From Spirochaetota bacterium (GTDB taxonomy: Bacteria > Spirochaetota > Leptospiria > Turneriellales > Turneriellaceae): a DNA stretch of 28,812 bases. Of the stretch, positions 15,768-23,149 are shown in pieces (the first letter of the stretch is position 1; every line of letters begins with the position of its first letter). The notes beneath the pieces are model-generated. The model was not told the DNA's origin. It saw nothing but the letters and a program-made list of their open reading frames with translations, and did no database searches. Both the position numbers and the translations under genes were made by a program. The stretch spans positions 1 through 28,812 of the forward strand of contig CAUJII010000123.1 in NCBI GenBank assembly GCA_963205035.1. The letters run 5' to 3'.

Positions 15768-16610
15768 ATGGCAATTAAACGATTCAAACCTAATACGCCG
15801 ACGCAACGGTATAAATCCGTCTTGCGCTCTTCTGAGGTGAGCGGTGGAGAACCACACAAGCCCTTACTTAAGTATCTCAAAGAAACCGCAGGCCGCAATA
15901 ACCAAGGCCGCATCACAAGCCGCCGCAGGGGCGGTGGCCATAAGCGCCGGTACCGCGTTGTCGATTTCCGCCGCAACAAAATGAACATTCCAGCTACTGT
16001 CGAAGCGATCCAATACGATCCTAACCGCAGTGCGAACATTGCATTGATTTGCTACGCAGATGGTGAGCGTGCATACATTATCGCTGCGCAAGGACTTAAG
16101 GTCGGCCAGAAAGTTATCGCGAGCGAGAAGGTAGAAAACGAAGTGGGCAACGCTGCTCCTATCGGTACACTTCCCATTGGAGCGAATATCCATAACGTAG
16201 AGTTGACTTTAGGACGCGGTGGTCAGCTCGCGCGTTCCGCAGGTTCATTCGCGATCATTTCAGGTCACGACGGCGAATACACAATTATCAAATTGCCTTC
16301 GGGTGAAACCCGTAAAGTGCATAACCGCTGTATTGCTACGCTCGGTGTCGTGGGCAACCATGAGCACAATTTAGTTTCGATGGGTAAAGCGGGCCGAAGC
16401 CGTTGGTTGGGTCTGCGTCCCCGCGTTCGCGGTGTGGCGATGAACCCGGTCGATCACCCTCTGGGTGGTGGTGAAGGCCGTACTTCCGGTGGACGTCATC
16501 CTGTGACACCTTGGGGCAAACAAACACGCGGCAAGAAAACACGCAACAAGCGCAAGGTTTCTGAACGCTTTATTATTTCACGCAAGACGCGCAACAAAGG
16601 TGGTAAATAA
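15768..16610 (+). CDS. rplB: 50S ribosomal protein L2
   Basis: This 280-residue core protein supports subunit joining and the peptidyl transferase region. It has GRNNQGRITSRRRGGGHKRRYR near residue 45 and the C-terminal MNPVDHPLGGGEGR and HPVTPWG motifs. The His equivalent to E. coli H229 (DHP) is kept, while the next family histidine (DHPHGG) is Leu here. AAAAGG upstream supports the start. Its TAA stop shares a base with the rpsS ATG (TAATG). Confidence 0.97.
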   Translation: MAIKRFKPNTPTQRYKSVLRSSEVSGGEPHKPLLKYLKETAGRNNQGRITSRRRGGGHKRRYRVVDFRRNKMNIPATVEAIQYDPNRSANIALICYADGERAYIIAAQGLKVGQKVIASEKVENEVGNAAPIGTLPIGANIHNVELTLGRGGQLARSAGSFAIISGHDGEYTIIKLPSGETRKVHNRCIATLGVVGNHEHNLVSMGKAGRSRWLGLRPRVRGVAMNPVDHPLGGGEGRTSGGRHPVTPWGKQTRGKKTRNKRKVSERFIISRKTRNKGGK

Positions 16611-16906
16611 TGTCTCGCTCGCTTAAGAAAGGCCCGTTCATTGATCAGCATCTCTTCAAGAAAGTAGAGAAAGCTAAAGCAACGAACGACAAAAAACCAA
16701 TTAAGACTTGGTCTCGTCGTTCGACAATTTTTCCCGAAATGATCGGAATGACATTCCTTGTGCACAATGGAAATAAGTTTATTCCTGTTTTCGTAAACGA
16801 GAACGTGGTCGGGCATAAATTAGGCGAATTTGCGCCAACGCGTACCTATAAAGGCCACACGAGCCTTGACAAAAAGAAAGCGGCACCAGCGCCGTCTAAA
16901 GGATAA
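16610..16906 (+). CDS. rpsS: 30S ribosomal protein S19
   Basis: This 98-residue head protein of the 30S subunit forms bridges to the 50S through its C-terminal half. It begins MSRSLKKGPFID and shows KTWSRRSTIFPEMIGMTFLVHNGNKF and the GHKLGEFAPTR(T) motif. Its C-terminal tail is Lys/Ala-rich. It overlaps rplB by one base, and its final AAAGGA codons serve as ribosome binding site for rplV. Confidence 0.97.
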   Translation: MSRSLKKGPFIDQHLFKKVEKAKATNDKKPIKTWSRRSTIFPEMIGMTFLVHNGNKFIPVFVNENVVGHKLGEFAPTRTYKGHTSLDKKKAAPAPSKG

Positions 16907-16909
16907 TTT

Positions 16910-17248
16910 ATGGAATCGAAGGCTTCTGTAGATCAAGTTATGATGTCTGCGCGCAAGATGCGCTTAGTAGCAAACGAAATTCGCGGCTACGAATATCCCG
17001 AAGCGGTTGATATTCTTAAGCACATCCCAAAAAAAGGTTCGCGTATTATTTTGAAAGCGCTCCTCAGCGCGGCAGCGAATGCGCGCGTCTTAAATCCATC
17101 CGTCGATGAAAAAGCTCTCTTTATTAAGAAGATTTTTGTCGATGGCGGTCCGCTCATGAAGCGCTTTATGCCGCGTGCTCGGGGGCGTGCAGACAGAATT
17201 CAGAAGAAAACTGCAAAATTGACAATCGTACTTTCAGACGAAGGATAA
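16910..17248 (+). CDS. rplV: 50S ribosomal protein L22
   Basis: This 112-residue protein interacts with all 23S rRNA domains and lines the exit tunnel with a beta-hairpin. Family features are SARKMRLVANEIRG, LLSAAANAR, and the hairpin region GGPLMKRFMPRARGRADRI. Length is normal. GAAGGA within its last codons precedes rpsC, which starts 1 nt after the stop. Confidence 0.97.
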   Translation: MESKASVDQVMMSARKMRLVANEIRGYEYPEAVDILKHIPKKGSRIILKALLSAAANARVLNPSVDEKALFIKKIFVDGGPLMKRFMPRARGRADRIQKKTAKLTIVLSDEG

Positions 17249-17249
17249 T

Positions 17250-17927
17250 ATGGGACAAAAAGTAAATCCAATTGGGCTGCGCTTAAAAATCACACGGACG
17301 TGGGACAGCATCTGGTACCACAAGAAAGAAACGTATGTTCAGACGCTCCACGAAGATTTGAAGATGCGCAAGCACATCAATGCGCGCTTCAATAAAAGCG
17401 GCATTGTGAAAATTGGGATTGAGCGCTTTCCCGAAAAAATCCATGTCAAATTGCATAGCACGAAGCCCGGCTTAGTCATTGGACAGCAAGGCAAGAAAAT
17501 TGAGGCTCTCAAGGCTTCGCTCCGCACGATGGTGACGAAGCCGCTTGAAGTCAAGATTATTGAAGTCAACAAACCCGACCGTTCAGCCCAAGCGTTGGCA
17601 GAGAACGTTGCGCTCCAGCTCGAAGACCGCATGGCCTTCCGCCGTGCGATGAAAATGGCGTTACGGTCAGCGGTCCGCGCAGGTGCTTTAGGCGTGCGCG
17701 TCATGGTCTCGGGCCGTTTGAACGGCGCAGATATGGCGCGTCGTGAACAGTATCTTGAAGGGCGCGTTCCGCTCCACACACTGCGTGCGATTATCGATTA
17801 TGGAACGGCTGAAGCCGACACGACATTCGGTAAAATCGGTGTCAAAGTGTGGATCTATAACGGCGACTATTTGGAAGCAAAAGAGAACGACGAAGACAAA
17901 TACTTAGTCAAGCGTCGTGAGGCATAG
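17250..17927 (+). CDS. rpsC: 30S ribosomal protein S3
   Basis: This 225-residue mRNA-entry protein has helicase activity as part of the S3-S4-S5 ring. It opens MGQKVNPIGLRL, carries a KH domain with the GxxG-type loop IGQQGKKIEAL, and has the C-terminal domain GRLNGADMARREQYLEGRVPLHTLRA and DYGTAEADTTFGKIGVKVWIY. The short charged tail is normal. It is followed 7 nt later by rplP. Confidence 0.97.
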   Translation: MGQKVNPIGLRLKITRTWDSIWYHKKETYVQTLHEDLKMRKHINARFNKSGIVKIGIERFPEKIHVKLHSTKPGLVIGQQGKKIEALKASLRTMVTKPLEVKIIEVNKPDRSAQALAENVALQLEDRMAFRRAMKMALRSAVRAGALGVRVMVSGRLNGADMARREQYLEGRVPLHTLRAIIDYGTAEADTTFGKIGVKVWIYNGDYLEAKENDEDKYLVKRREA

Positions 17928-17934
17928 GTAAAAG

Positions 17935-18345
17935 ATGTTATCCCCAAAAAGACTTAAATGGCGTAAACCGCACACTCTCAACCTGCACGGTCTCTCGAAA
18001 GGTGGCAACACGGTTGCGTTCGGCGACTTGGGCCTCAAGGCTGTCTCTGGCGAGAGAATTACGGCACGTCAAATTGAAGCGGCCCGTGTTGCGATGATGC
18101 GCCACGTGCGCCGTGGTGCGAAAGTTTGGATTCGCATATTCCCCGATCGTCCGGTTACAAAGAAGCCCGCAGAAACTCGCCAAGGTAAAGGCAAAGGCGG
18201 GGTAGAATACTACGTCGCGATTGTAAAGCCTGGCAAGGTGATGTTTGAGATGGGTGGCGCTGACGAGAAAGTGATGGCCGAGGCACTGACGCGTGCAGCG
18301 GCAAAGCTGCCCATCAAAACCAAAATTGTGAAGCGGGCTAAGTAA
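17935..18345 (+). CDS. rplP: 50S ribosomal protein L16
   Basis: This 136-residue protein helps position A-site tRNA. It starts MLSPKRLKWRKPH and shows RQIEAARVAMMRHVRRGAKVWIRIFPD and GKGKGGVEYYVAIVKPGKVMFEM. The Arg in the KWRKPH segment and the glycine-rich GKGKG loop are conserved. Length is normal. A 49-nt gap to rpmC is one of the largest within the cluster. Confidence 0.97.
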   Translation: MLSPKRLKWRKPHTLNLHGLSKGGNTVAFGDLGLKAVSGERITARQIEAARVAMMRHVRRGAKVWIRIFPDRPVTKKPAETRQGKGKGGVEYYVAIVKPGKVMFEMGGADEKVMAEALTRAAAKLPIKTKIVKRAK

Positions 18346-18394
18346 ATGAAGCTATTTGACGGCGTGTTTCAAAAACAAAGAATGGAAGTCTACC

Positions 18395-18625
18395 ATGGCT
18401 AAGGCAGATAAGAAAAAAGCTACGAAGAAAGTTGATTTTACGCAACTTACCGATGCAGAATTAGCAAAGCACCAGAGCGATTTCCGTAAAGAGCTTCAAG
18501 AAATTCGATTCAGCCAAGTGACAGCGTCGTTTACAAACAATGCGCGAGTCGGGTCACTCAAGAAGGATATCGCGCGTATTTTAACAGTACTTACTATGAG
18601 AAAGAAAGAGGCGGCAAAAGCATGA
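18395..18625 (+). CDS. rpmC: 50S ribosomal protein L29
   Basis: This 76-residue exit-site protein has the two-helix L29 fold: DFTQLTDAELAKHQSDFRKEL, then RVGSLKKDIARILTVLTMRKKE. An N-terminal basic extension (MAKADKKKATKKV) precedes the usual start of homology. The open frame runs up to an ATG at 18356, but MAK at 18395 is preferred, with GGAAG 7 nt upstream. It overlaps rpsQ by 4 nt (ATGA). Confidence 0.92.
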   Translation: MAKADKKKATKKVDFTQLTDAELAKHQSDFRKELQEIRFSQVTASFTNNARVGSLKKDIARILTVLTMRKKEAAKA

Positions 18626-18903
18626 CTGACGTAAAGAAAGTTAGAAAGACAGTGCAAGGCGTTGTCGTCTCTGCGAAAACAGAGAAAACAATCGTCGTCG
18701 AAATTGCGTTCCGCAAGCAAGATGCGCGGTTTAAGAAGACAATCCGCAGAAGCAAGCGCATCATGGCGCACGACGCCAATAAAGAGGCGCACGAAGGCGA
18801 TACGGTGGTTATTGTGGAGTCACGCCCTTTCTCGAAGCGTAAGCGTTACGCGTTACAGAAAATTGTTGCGAAGCGCACTGTGGATGTGCCGGTTGTGGGT
18901 TAA
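18622..18903 (+). CDS. rpsQ: 30S ribosomal protein S17
   Basis: This 93-residue OB-fold primary binding protein of 16S rRNA has KTVQGVVVSAKTEKTIVVE, HDANKEAHEGDTVVIVESRPFSKRKRYAL and a short C-terminal tail. The D-x3-A-x2-GD-V-x2-E-RP pattern is diagnostic. Length is slightly above the usual 80-87. Its start lies inside the end of rpmC, implying coupled translation. Confidence 0.96.
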   Translation: MTDVKKVRKTVQGVVVSAKTEKTIVVEIAFRKQDARFKKTIRRSKRIMAHDANKEAHEGDTVVIVESRPFSKRKRYALQKIVAKRTVDVPVVG

Positions 18904-18914
18904 GAGGAGTTCTT

Positions 18915-19307
18915 ATGTTACAGATGCTTTCAAAGCTTAAAGTTGCAGATAATTCAGGCGCAAGACAAGCTCAAGTCATCAAAGTCTTGGGCGGGTCGAA
19001 GAAGAGATACGCCGGCGTGGGAGATATCGTTGTCGTTGCGGTTAAGTCAGCGACCCCGGCCTATGGCTTGAAAGACTCTTCTGGTAAGAAGGATCATAAG
19101 AAGCAAGTGCAGCGTGCGGTGATTGTGCGGACTGCAAAAGAAGTGCGTCGACCTGATGGGTCGTATATCCGTTTCGACGAGAATGCGTGCGCGCTTATTG
19201 ATAACCAGAATAATCCAAAAGGCTCGCGTATTTTTGGACCCGTTGCACGCGAGTTGCGCGATCGCCAGTTTATGAAAATTGTATCTTTGGCCCCCGAGGT
19301 TTTATGA
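18915..19307 (+). CDS. rplN: 50S ribosomal protein L14 with an internal insertion
   Basis: This 130-residue subunit-interface protein is recognised by KLKVADNSGARQAQVIKVLGG, RRPDGSYIRFDENACALID and GSRIFGPVARELRDRQFMKIVSLAPEVL. Compared with the usual 122 residues it has about 8 extra residues around positions 49-60 (GLKDSSGKKDHK), where most L14 proteins have a short GG turn. GAGGAG upstream supports the start. It overlaps rplX by 4 nt (ATGA). Confidence 0.97.
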   Translation: MLQMLSKLKVADNSGARQAQVIKVLGGSKKRYAGVGDIVVVAVKSATPAYGLKDSSGKKDHKKQVQRAVIVRTAKEVRRPDGSYIRFDENACALIDNQNNPKGSRIFGPVARELRDRQFMKIVSLAPEVL

Positions 19308-19648
19308 AATCAGCTCCGAAGAAAGTCAAGACACGCCTCAAAGTAAAAGATGAAGTTGTTGTCATCGCCGGCAAGAATAAAAAGGCAAAAGGCGAGATAC
19401 TCTTTCTTAATCTTGAAAAACAACAAGTCGTTGTCAAAGGGGTGAACTTGCGTAAACGGTTTGCAAGACCTTCGCAAGAGAATCCGAAAGGTGGTATCAT
19501 CGAGATCGAGATGCCCATCGCTCTTTCAAACGTGCAATACTTCGACTCAAAAGAGAAGAAGGCATCGCGTATTGCATACGCAGCCGACAAGAATGGCAAA
19601 AAGGCGCGCTTTTCAGTGGCGTCTCAGCGCAAAAGGATGTTAGACTAA
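19304..19648 (+). CDS. rplX: 50S ribosomal protein L24
   Basis: This 114-residue assembly initiator near the exit tunnel has a KOW motif at the N-terminus (KDEVVVIAGKNKKAKGEIL) and the NLRKRFARPSQENPKGGIIEIEMPIALSNV block typical of L24. Its start is inside the end of rplN. rplE begins 1 nt after its stop, so rplN-rplX-rplE translation is probably coupled. Confidence 0.96.
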   Translation: MKSAPKKVKTRLKVKDEVVVIAGKNKKAKGEILFLNLEKQQVVVKGVNLRKRFARPSQENPKGGIIEIEMPIALSNVQYFDSKEKKASRIAYAADKNGKKARFSVASQRKRMLD

Positions 19649-19649
19649 A

Positions 19650-20231
19650 ATGGCAAAGGCAGCAGTAAATTCTAATCCGGCGCGCTTGCGCAAGCTCTAC
19701 AATGAAAAATACCGCGCTGAGTTAAAGCAAGAACTCGGCGTCGCCTCTATTATGCAAGTTCCGGTGCTCAAGAAAATAGTCTTGAATGTGGGCGCGGGTT
19801 TTGCCGTGGCAAATCCGAAGTCGCTCGACCGGGTTGTAACGGAGATGGCAGCGATTGCAGGTCAGGCTCCCGTAAAAACGCGAGCCAAAGAAGCGATTTC
19901 AAACTTCAAGCTGCGTGAGGGATTGGCTATTGGTGCTATGGTGACGCTGCGCGGTAATCGTATGTACGAATTTTTAGATCGTCTCATTCAGATTGCACTA
20001 CCGCGTGTTCGCGATTTTAACGGACTGAGCTTAAAAGCATTCGATACGAGAGGCAATTACAGCTTGGGTATTAAAGAACAGATTATTTTTCCAGAAATTA
20101 GTTTCGATGACGTGGATCAGATCCACGGCATGGACGTGACGCTCGTGATTCAATCCGAAGGCCCCGAACACTCAGCGAAGCTTTTGGAGAAATTTCAATT
20201 TCCACTCAGAAAAAAGCAGGTAAAGGAATAG
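19650..20231 (+). CDS. rplE: 50S ribosomal protein L5
   Basis: This 193-residue protein binds 5S rRNA and the P-site tRNA. It shows LKKIVLNVGAGFAVANPKSLD, TRAKEAISNFKLREG, LRGNRMYEFLDRLIQIALPRVRDFNGL and GNYSLGIKEQIIFPEI. Length exceeds the usual 178-180 because of an N-terminal extension (MAKAAVNSNPAR) and a slightly longer tail. AAAGGA at its end precedes rpsN. Confidence 0.97.
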   Translation: MAKAAVNSNPARLRKLYNEKYRAELKQELGVASIMQVPVLKKIVLNVGAGFAVANPKSLDRVVTEMAAIAGQAPVKTRAKEAISNFKLREGLAIGAMVTLRGNRMYEFLDRLIQIALPRVRDFNGLSLKAFDTRGNYSLGIKEQIIFPEISFDDVDQIHGMDVTLVIQSEGPEHSAKLLEKFQFPLRKKQVKE

Positions 20232-20234
20232 AGA

Positions 20235-20420
20235 ATGGCTAAGAAATCCATGTTGATTAAAGCGGCACGCAAACAAAAGTTTTCCGTGCGACAATACCGC
20301 CGCTGCGTTTTTTGTGGAAGAGCGCATGGTTACATGCGGCGTTTTGAAATGTGCAGGATCTGCTTTCGTGAAAATGCCTCACGCGGTTTGATTCCTGGTG
20401 TGAGTAAATCTTCTTGGTGA
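20235..20420 (+). CDS. rpsN: 30S ribosomal protein S14, zinc-binding type
   Basis: This 61-residue short S14 carries four zinc ligands, C24-x2-C27 and C40-x2-C43, and the conserved RGLIPGVSKSSW tail. It is the zinc-ribbon (C+) form; a paralogue without zinc would be longer. Because it sits within the spc cluster, it is presumably the main S14. Confidence 0.97.
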   Translation: MAKKSMLIKAARKQKFSVRQYRRCVFCGRAHGYMRRFEMCRICFRENASRGLIPGVSKSSW

Positions 20421-20427
20421 GAAAATT

Positions 20428-20820
20428 ATGACAAACGATTTAATTGCAGATATGTTGACTCGCATCCGCAACGCCTCGGCGGCGCGGCATGAGAGCGCAG
20501 AGGTTCGCATCAATAATATATGCGAGCGCATTTTGAATATTCTGAAAACAGAAGGCTTCATTGATTCCTTTGTGGTTTTCAAGAGCGGTGCGGCTCGCAT
20601 GGCAAAAATTGACTTACGCTATTACAAGAGCGAGCCTGTGTTTTCAGCGATGGAGCGCGTTTCAAAACCCGGTCGTCGTATTTATTTGCCTTGGAAAGAG
20701 ATTCGTCCCACGCGCAATAACTTGGGCCTAAGTATCTTTTCAACGCCAAAGGGTGTGCTTTCAGAAAAAGAAGCAAAATTTCAACACGTCGGTGGCGAGT
20801 TTATTTGTCGAGTTTATTGA
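20428..20820 (+). CDS. rpsH: 30S ribosomal protein S8
   Basis: This 130-residue primary rRNA-binding protein shows DLIADMLTRIRNAS at the start, SKPGRRIYLPW in the middle, and LGLSIFSTPKGVLSEKEA and VGGEFICRVY at the end. The usual STSKG loop reads STPKG. Length is normal. In enterobacteria S8 represses the spc operon; no S8-target structure is recognised here. Confidence 0.97.
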   Translation: MTNDLIADMLTRIRNASAARHESAEVRINNICERILNILKTEGFIDSFVVFKSGAARMAKIDLRYYKSEPVFSAMERVSKPGRRIYLPWKEIRPTRNNLGLSIFSTPKGVLSEKEAKFQHVGGEFICRVY

Positions 20821-20826
20821 GGTAGC

Positions 20827-21369
20827 ATGTCACGCATCGGTAACAAAATTATCCAAATTCCGGCTGGAGTAACAATTACTCCCGGAACAAATAACGTGAC
20901 AGTTAAAGGTCCCAAGGGAACTCTGACTACTCCATTATTTGACGGCCTCAAGCTGGACGTGACTGCGACAACTGCGCAGCTCACGCGGGCAAACGACGAA
21001 AAAGAATTGCGCGCAAAGCACGGCTTGTTGCGCTCGCTCATCAATAATTGTGTCGTGGGAACGCACACAGGCTATTCGCAAATGCTGATTTTGCAAGGTG
21101 TGGGTTTTCGTGCGCAGAAGCGCGGTAAAGATGTCGTGTTTAGTTTAGGGTTTTCTCACGAAGTCGTTTACAAAGAGCCGACCGACGTTTCGATTGAAAT
21201 TGTAGAGAACACCAAAGTAAAAATCAGTGGTATCGATAAACAGCGAGTGGGTCAAGTTGCAGCGCAGATACGCGCTTTCAGAGAACCCGAGCCTTACAAA
21301 GGCAAGGGTATACGCTACGAAAACGAGCACATCCGTCGTAAGGCGGGCAAAGCCGGTAGCAAAAAATAA
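20827..21369 (+). CDS. rplF: 50S ribosomal protein L6
   Basis: This 180-residue two-domain protein lies near the factor-binding site. It shows MSRIGNKIIQIPAGVTI, VKGPKGTLT, the second-domain signature GVGFRAQKRG, and the closing EPYKGKGIRYENEHIRRKAGKAG. Length and motifs are standard. It lies 6 nt after rpsH, with GAGGTAG upstream. Confidence 0.97.
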   Translation: MSRIGNKIIQIPAGVTITPGTNNVTVKGPKGTLTTPLFDGLKLDVTATTAQLTRANDEKELRAKHGLLRSLINNCVVGTHTGYSQMLILQGVGFRAQKRGKDVVFSLGFSHEVVYKEPTDVSIEIVENTKVKISGIDKQRVGQVAAQIRAFREPEPYKGKGIRYENEHIRRKAGKAGSKK

Positions 21370-21381
21370 TTAGGAGAGGAA

Positions 21382-21768
21382 ATGGCATCACCAGCACGTC
21401 TTAATCGCCAAAAAACAAAACGCGTTCAGCGCGTGAGGGCAAATTTGCGCAGGGCCAACCGCCACGGCAAACCAAGAATTTTCTTTCATGTTTCGGGCAG
21501 ACACATGTATGCGCAAGTTTTGGACGACAACCAAGGCAAAACTCTCGTCAGTTGCTCGACTCTCGACAAGAGCTTGCAAGACGCAAAAACAAAATGTTTC
21601 ACCAATAAAGAATATTCGGTGAAGTTGGCAAATATACTTGTGAGCAAGATGCAATCGGCGAGCTTGAAATTAGACGCGGGGTATGTTTTTGATCGTGGCG
21701 CGAAATTATTCCACGGACGCGTTAAGAGTTTCGCAGACACTTTGCGTGAGAAGGGTGTAGGCATTTAA
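21382..21768 (+). CDS. rplR: 50S ribosomal protein L18
   Basis: This 128-residue 5S rRNA-binding protein has a basic N-terminal arm (RLNRQKTKRVQRVRANLRR) and the core KPRIFFHVSGRHMYAQVLDD. The C-terminal FDRGAKLFHGRVKSFADTLREKGV is also typical. TAGGAGAGGA directly upstream is among the strongest ribosome binding sites in the locus. Confidence 0.97.
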   Translation: MASPARLNRQKTKRVQRVRANLRRANRHGKPRIFFHVSGRHMYAQVLDDNQGKTLVSCSTLDKSLQDAKTKCFTNKEYSVKLANILVSKMQSASLKLDAGYVFDRGAKLFHGRVKSFADTLREKGVGI

Positions 21769-21777
21769 TAGGAAATT

Positions 21778-22452
21778 ATGGAAGAAGCAAAACAACCGGG
21801 AAAAAAATCAAACCGTAAAAAAGGCGGCCCGCGCGAAGGCGTCAAGAAGAATCTCTTAGAGATCAATGGTGAAACAATCGAGCTCACCGAACGTGTTGTG
21901 AATATGGCGCGCGTTGCAAAGGTAGTCAAAGGTGGTCGGCGTTTCTCGTTCAACGCACTCACCGTCGTTGGCGATGGCAATAACTACGTCGGGTTGGGCT
22001 TCGGCAAAGCAAAAGAAGTCCCTGAAGCAATCCGCAAGTCGATTGAAGATGCAAAGAAGAACGTGATGAAGGTGCACAAAAAAGCTGGCACAATCCCGCA
22101 TGAAGTTGTGGGTGCTTTTAAGTCAGCGCGCGTGATGCTCAAACCCGGAGCTCCCGGTACGGGAATTATTGCGGGAGATTCTGTGCGCGCCGTCTTGGAG
22201 CTTGCGGGCATCCACGATATTTTGACAAAGGCATTGGGTTCATCGAACCCGCTGAACATTGTCAAAGCGACTTTAGACGGTCTCAAAAAATTGAACAGCA
22301 TCGAAGAAACCAAACTGCGCCGTGGGATTCCACTGCCGGTTCTTTTTGGCAACTATGCACAACAACGCCGCGACGAAAAACGCAAGGCACTCGTTGAAGC
22401 GGCGACTACGGCTGCTAACGCTGCGACTCAACCGACTGAGGCCGCAAACTGA
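21778..22452 (+). CDS. rpsE: 30S ribosomal protein S5 with extended tails
   Basis: This 224-residue protein of the decoding region and mRNA entry has an S5 dsRNA-binding N-domain (RVVNMARVAKVVKGGRRFSF, FGKAKEVPEAIRKS) and the C-domain (KPGAPGTGIIAG, LGSSNPLNIVKATLDGL). It exceeds the usual about 166 residues because of a Lys/Gly-rich N-terminal extension (about 1-25) and an Ala/Thr-rich C-terminal tail (about 195-224). The spectinomycin loop KGGRR looks unaltered. GGAAA precedes the start. Confidence 0.96.
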   Translation: MEEAKQPGKKSNRKKGGPREGVKKNLLEINGETIELTERVVNMARVAKVVKGGRRFSFNALTVVGDGNNYVGLGFGKAKEVPEAIRKSIEDAKKNVMKVHKKAGTIPHEVVGAFKSARVMLKPGAPGTGIIAGDSVRAVLELAGIHDILTKALGSSNPLNIVKATLDGLKKLNSIEETKLRRGIPLPVLFGNYAQQRRDEKRKALVEAATTAANAATQPTEAAN

Positions 22453-22460
22453 GGTAAAGA

Positions 22461-22640
22461 ATGAAGAAAGTTCGTATTACACAGACCCGAAGTGCAATCC
22501 GCAAGTCTGACGTGCAAAAGGCTACGCTTGTTGCATTGGGCCTTCGTCGTGTGGGAATGACACGCGAACACACGGTAACTCCACAGTTGGATGGCATGTT
22601 AAAGAAAGTAGGATTCTTAGTGAAGGTTGAGGCAATCTAA
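22461..22640 (+). CDS. rpmD: 50S ribosomal protein L30
   Basis: This small gene (59 residues) encodes MKKVRITQTRSAIRKSDVQK, then TLVALGLRRVGMTREHTVTPQLDGMLKKV and a KVEAI end, the standard L30 pattern. GAGGTAAAGA upstream supports the start. Its TAA stop overlaps the rplO ATG by one base (TAATG). Confidence 0.95.
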   Translation: MKKVRITQTRSAIRKSDVQKATLVALGLRRVGMTREHTVTPQLDGMLKKVGFLVKVEAI

Positions 22641-23146
22641 TGGAAGCGTTGAAACCCAGAGTTGGAGCGAATAAGCGCCGCAAGAGAGTAGGCCGTGGCA
22701 CAAGTAGCGGCTTCGGAAAAACGTCAGGACGTGGCGGCAAGGGCCAGACTGCGCGCAACGGCGGAAACATTCCGGCGCGTTTTGAAGGTGGACAATGGCC
22801 ACTCTACCGCCGCATTCCAAAACGTGGATTTAAGAATCCCTTTAGACATGCTTTTAACGGCGTCAACGTGGGGCTTTTGGCAAGCGCCATCGGTGAAGGT
22901 CTCTTAACAGATGCTGCGATTTCACTCGCAAGTCTCAAGTCTGCGGGACTATTGCCAAAAAATGCGGAAACATGGAAACTTCTTGGCAAAACTAAAGGCC
23001 AGACAGGGTCGTTTGCCGGAAAAAAGATTGTGGCGGACGCCGTGAGCGAAAATGCGCGCAAGCTCGTTGAAGCGGCCGGTGCGACGGTCGAAGTGATCGT
23101 GAAGAAAAGCAAAGTTCTTAAGAAAGGAAAAAAGAAAAAAGAGTAA
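22640..23146 (+). CDS. rplO: 50S ribosomal protein L15
   Basis: This 168-residue late-assembly protein begins LKPRVGANKRRKRVGRG with the glycine-rich GTSSGFGKTSGRGGKGQ and FEGGQWPLYRRIPKRGFKN arm. The C-terminal globular part is slightly longer than usual and ends in a Lys-rich tail (KKGKKKKE). Coupled to rpmD by overlap; secY follows after 3 nt. Confidence 0.97.
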   Translation: MEALKPRVGANKRRKRVGRGTSSGFGKTSGRGGKGQTARNGGNIPARFEGGQWPLYRRIPKRGFKNPFRHAFNGVNVGLLASAIGEGLLTDAAISLASLKSAGLLPKNAETWKLLGKTKGQTGSFAGKKIVADAVSENARKLVEAAGATVEVIVKKSKVLKKGKKKKE

Positions 23147-23149
23147 CCC

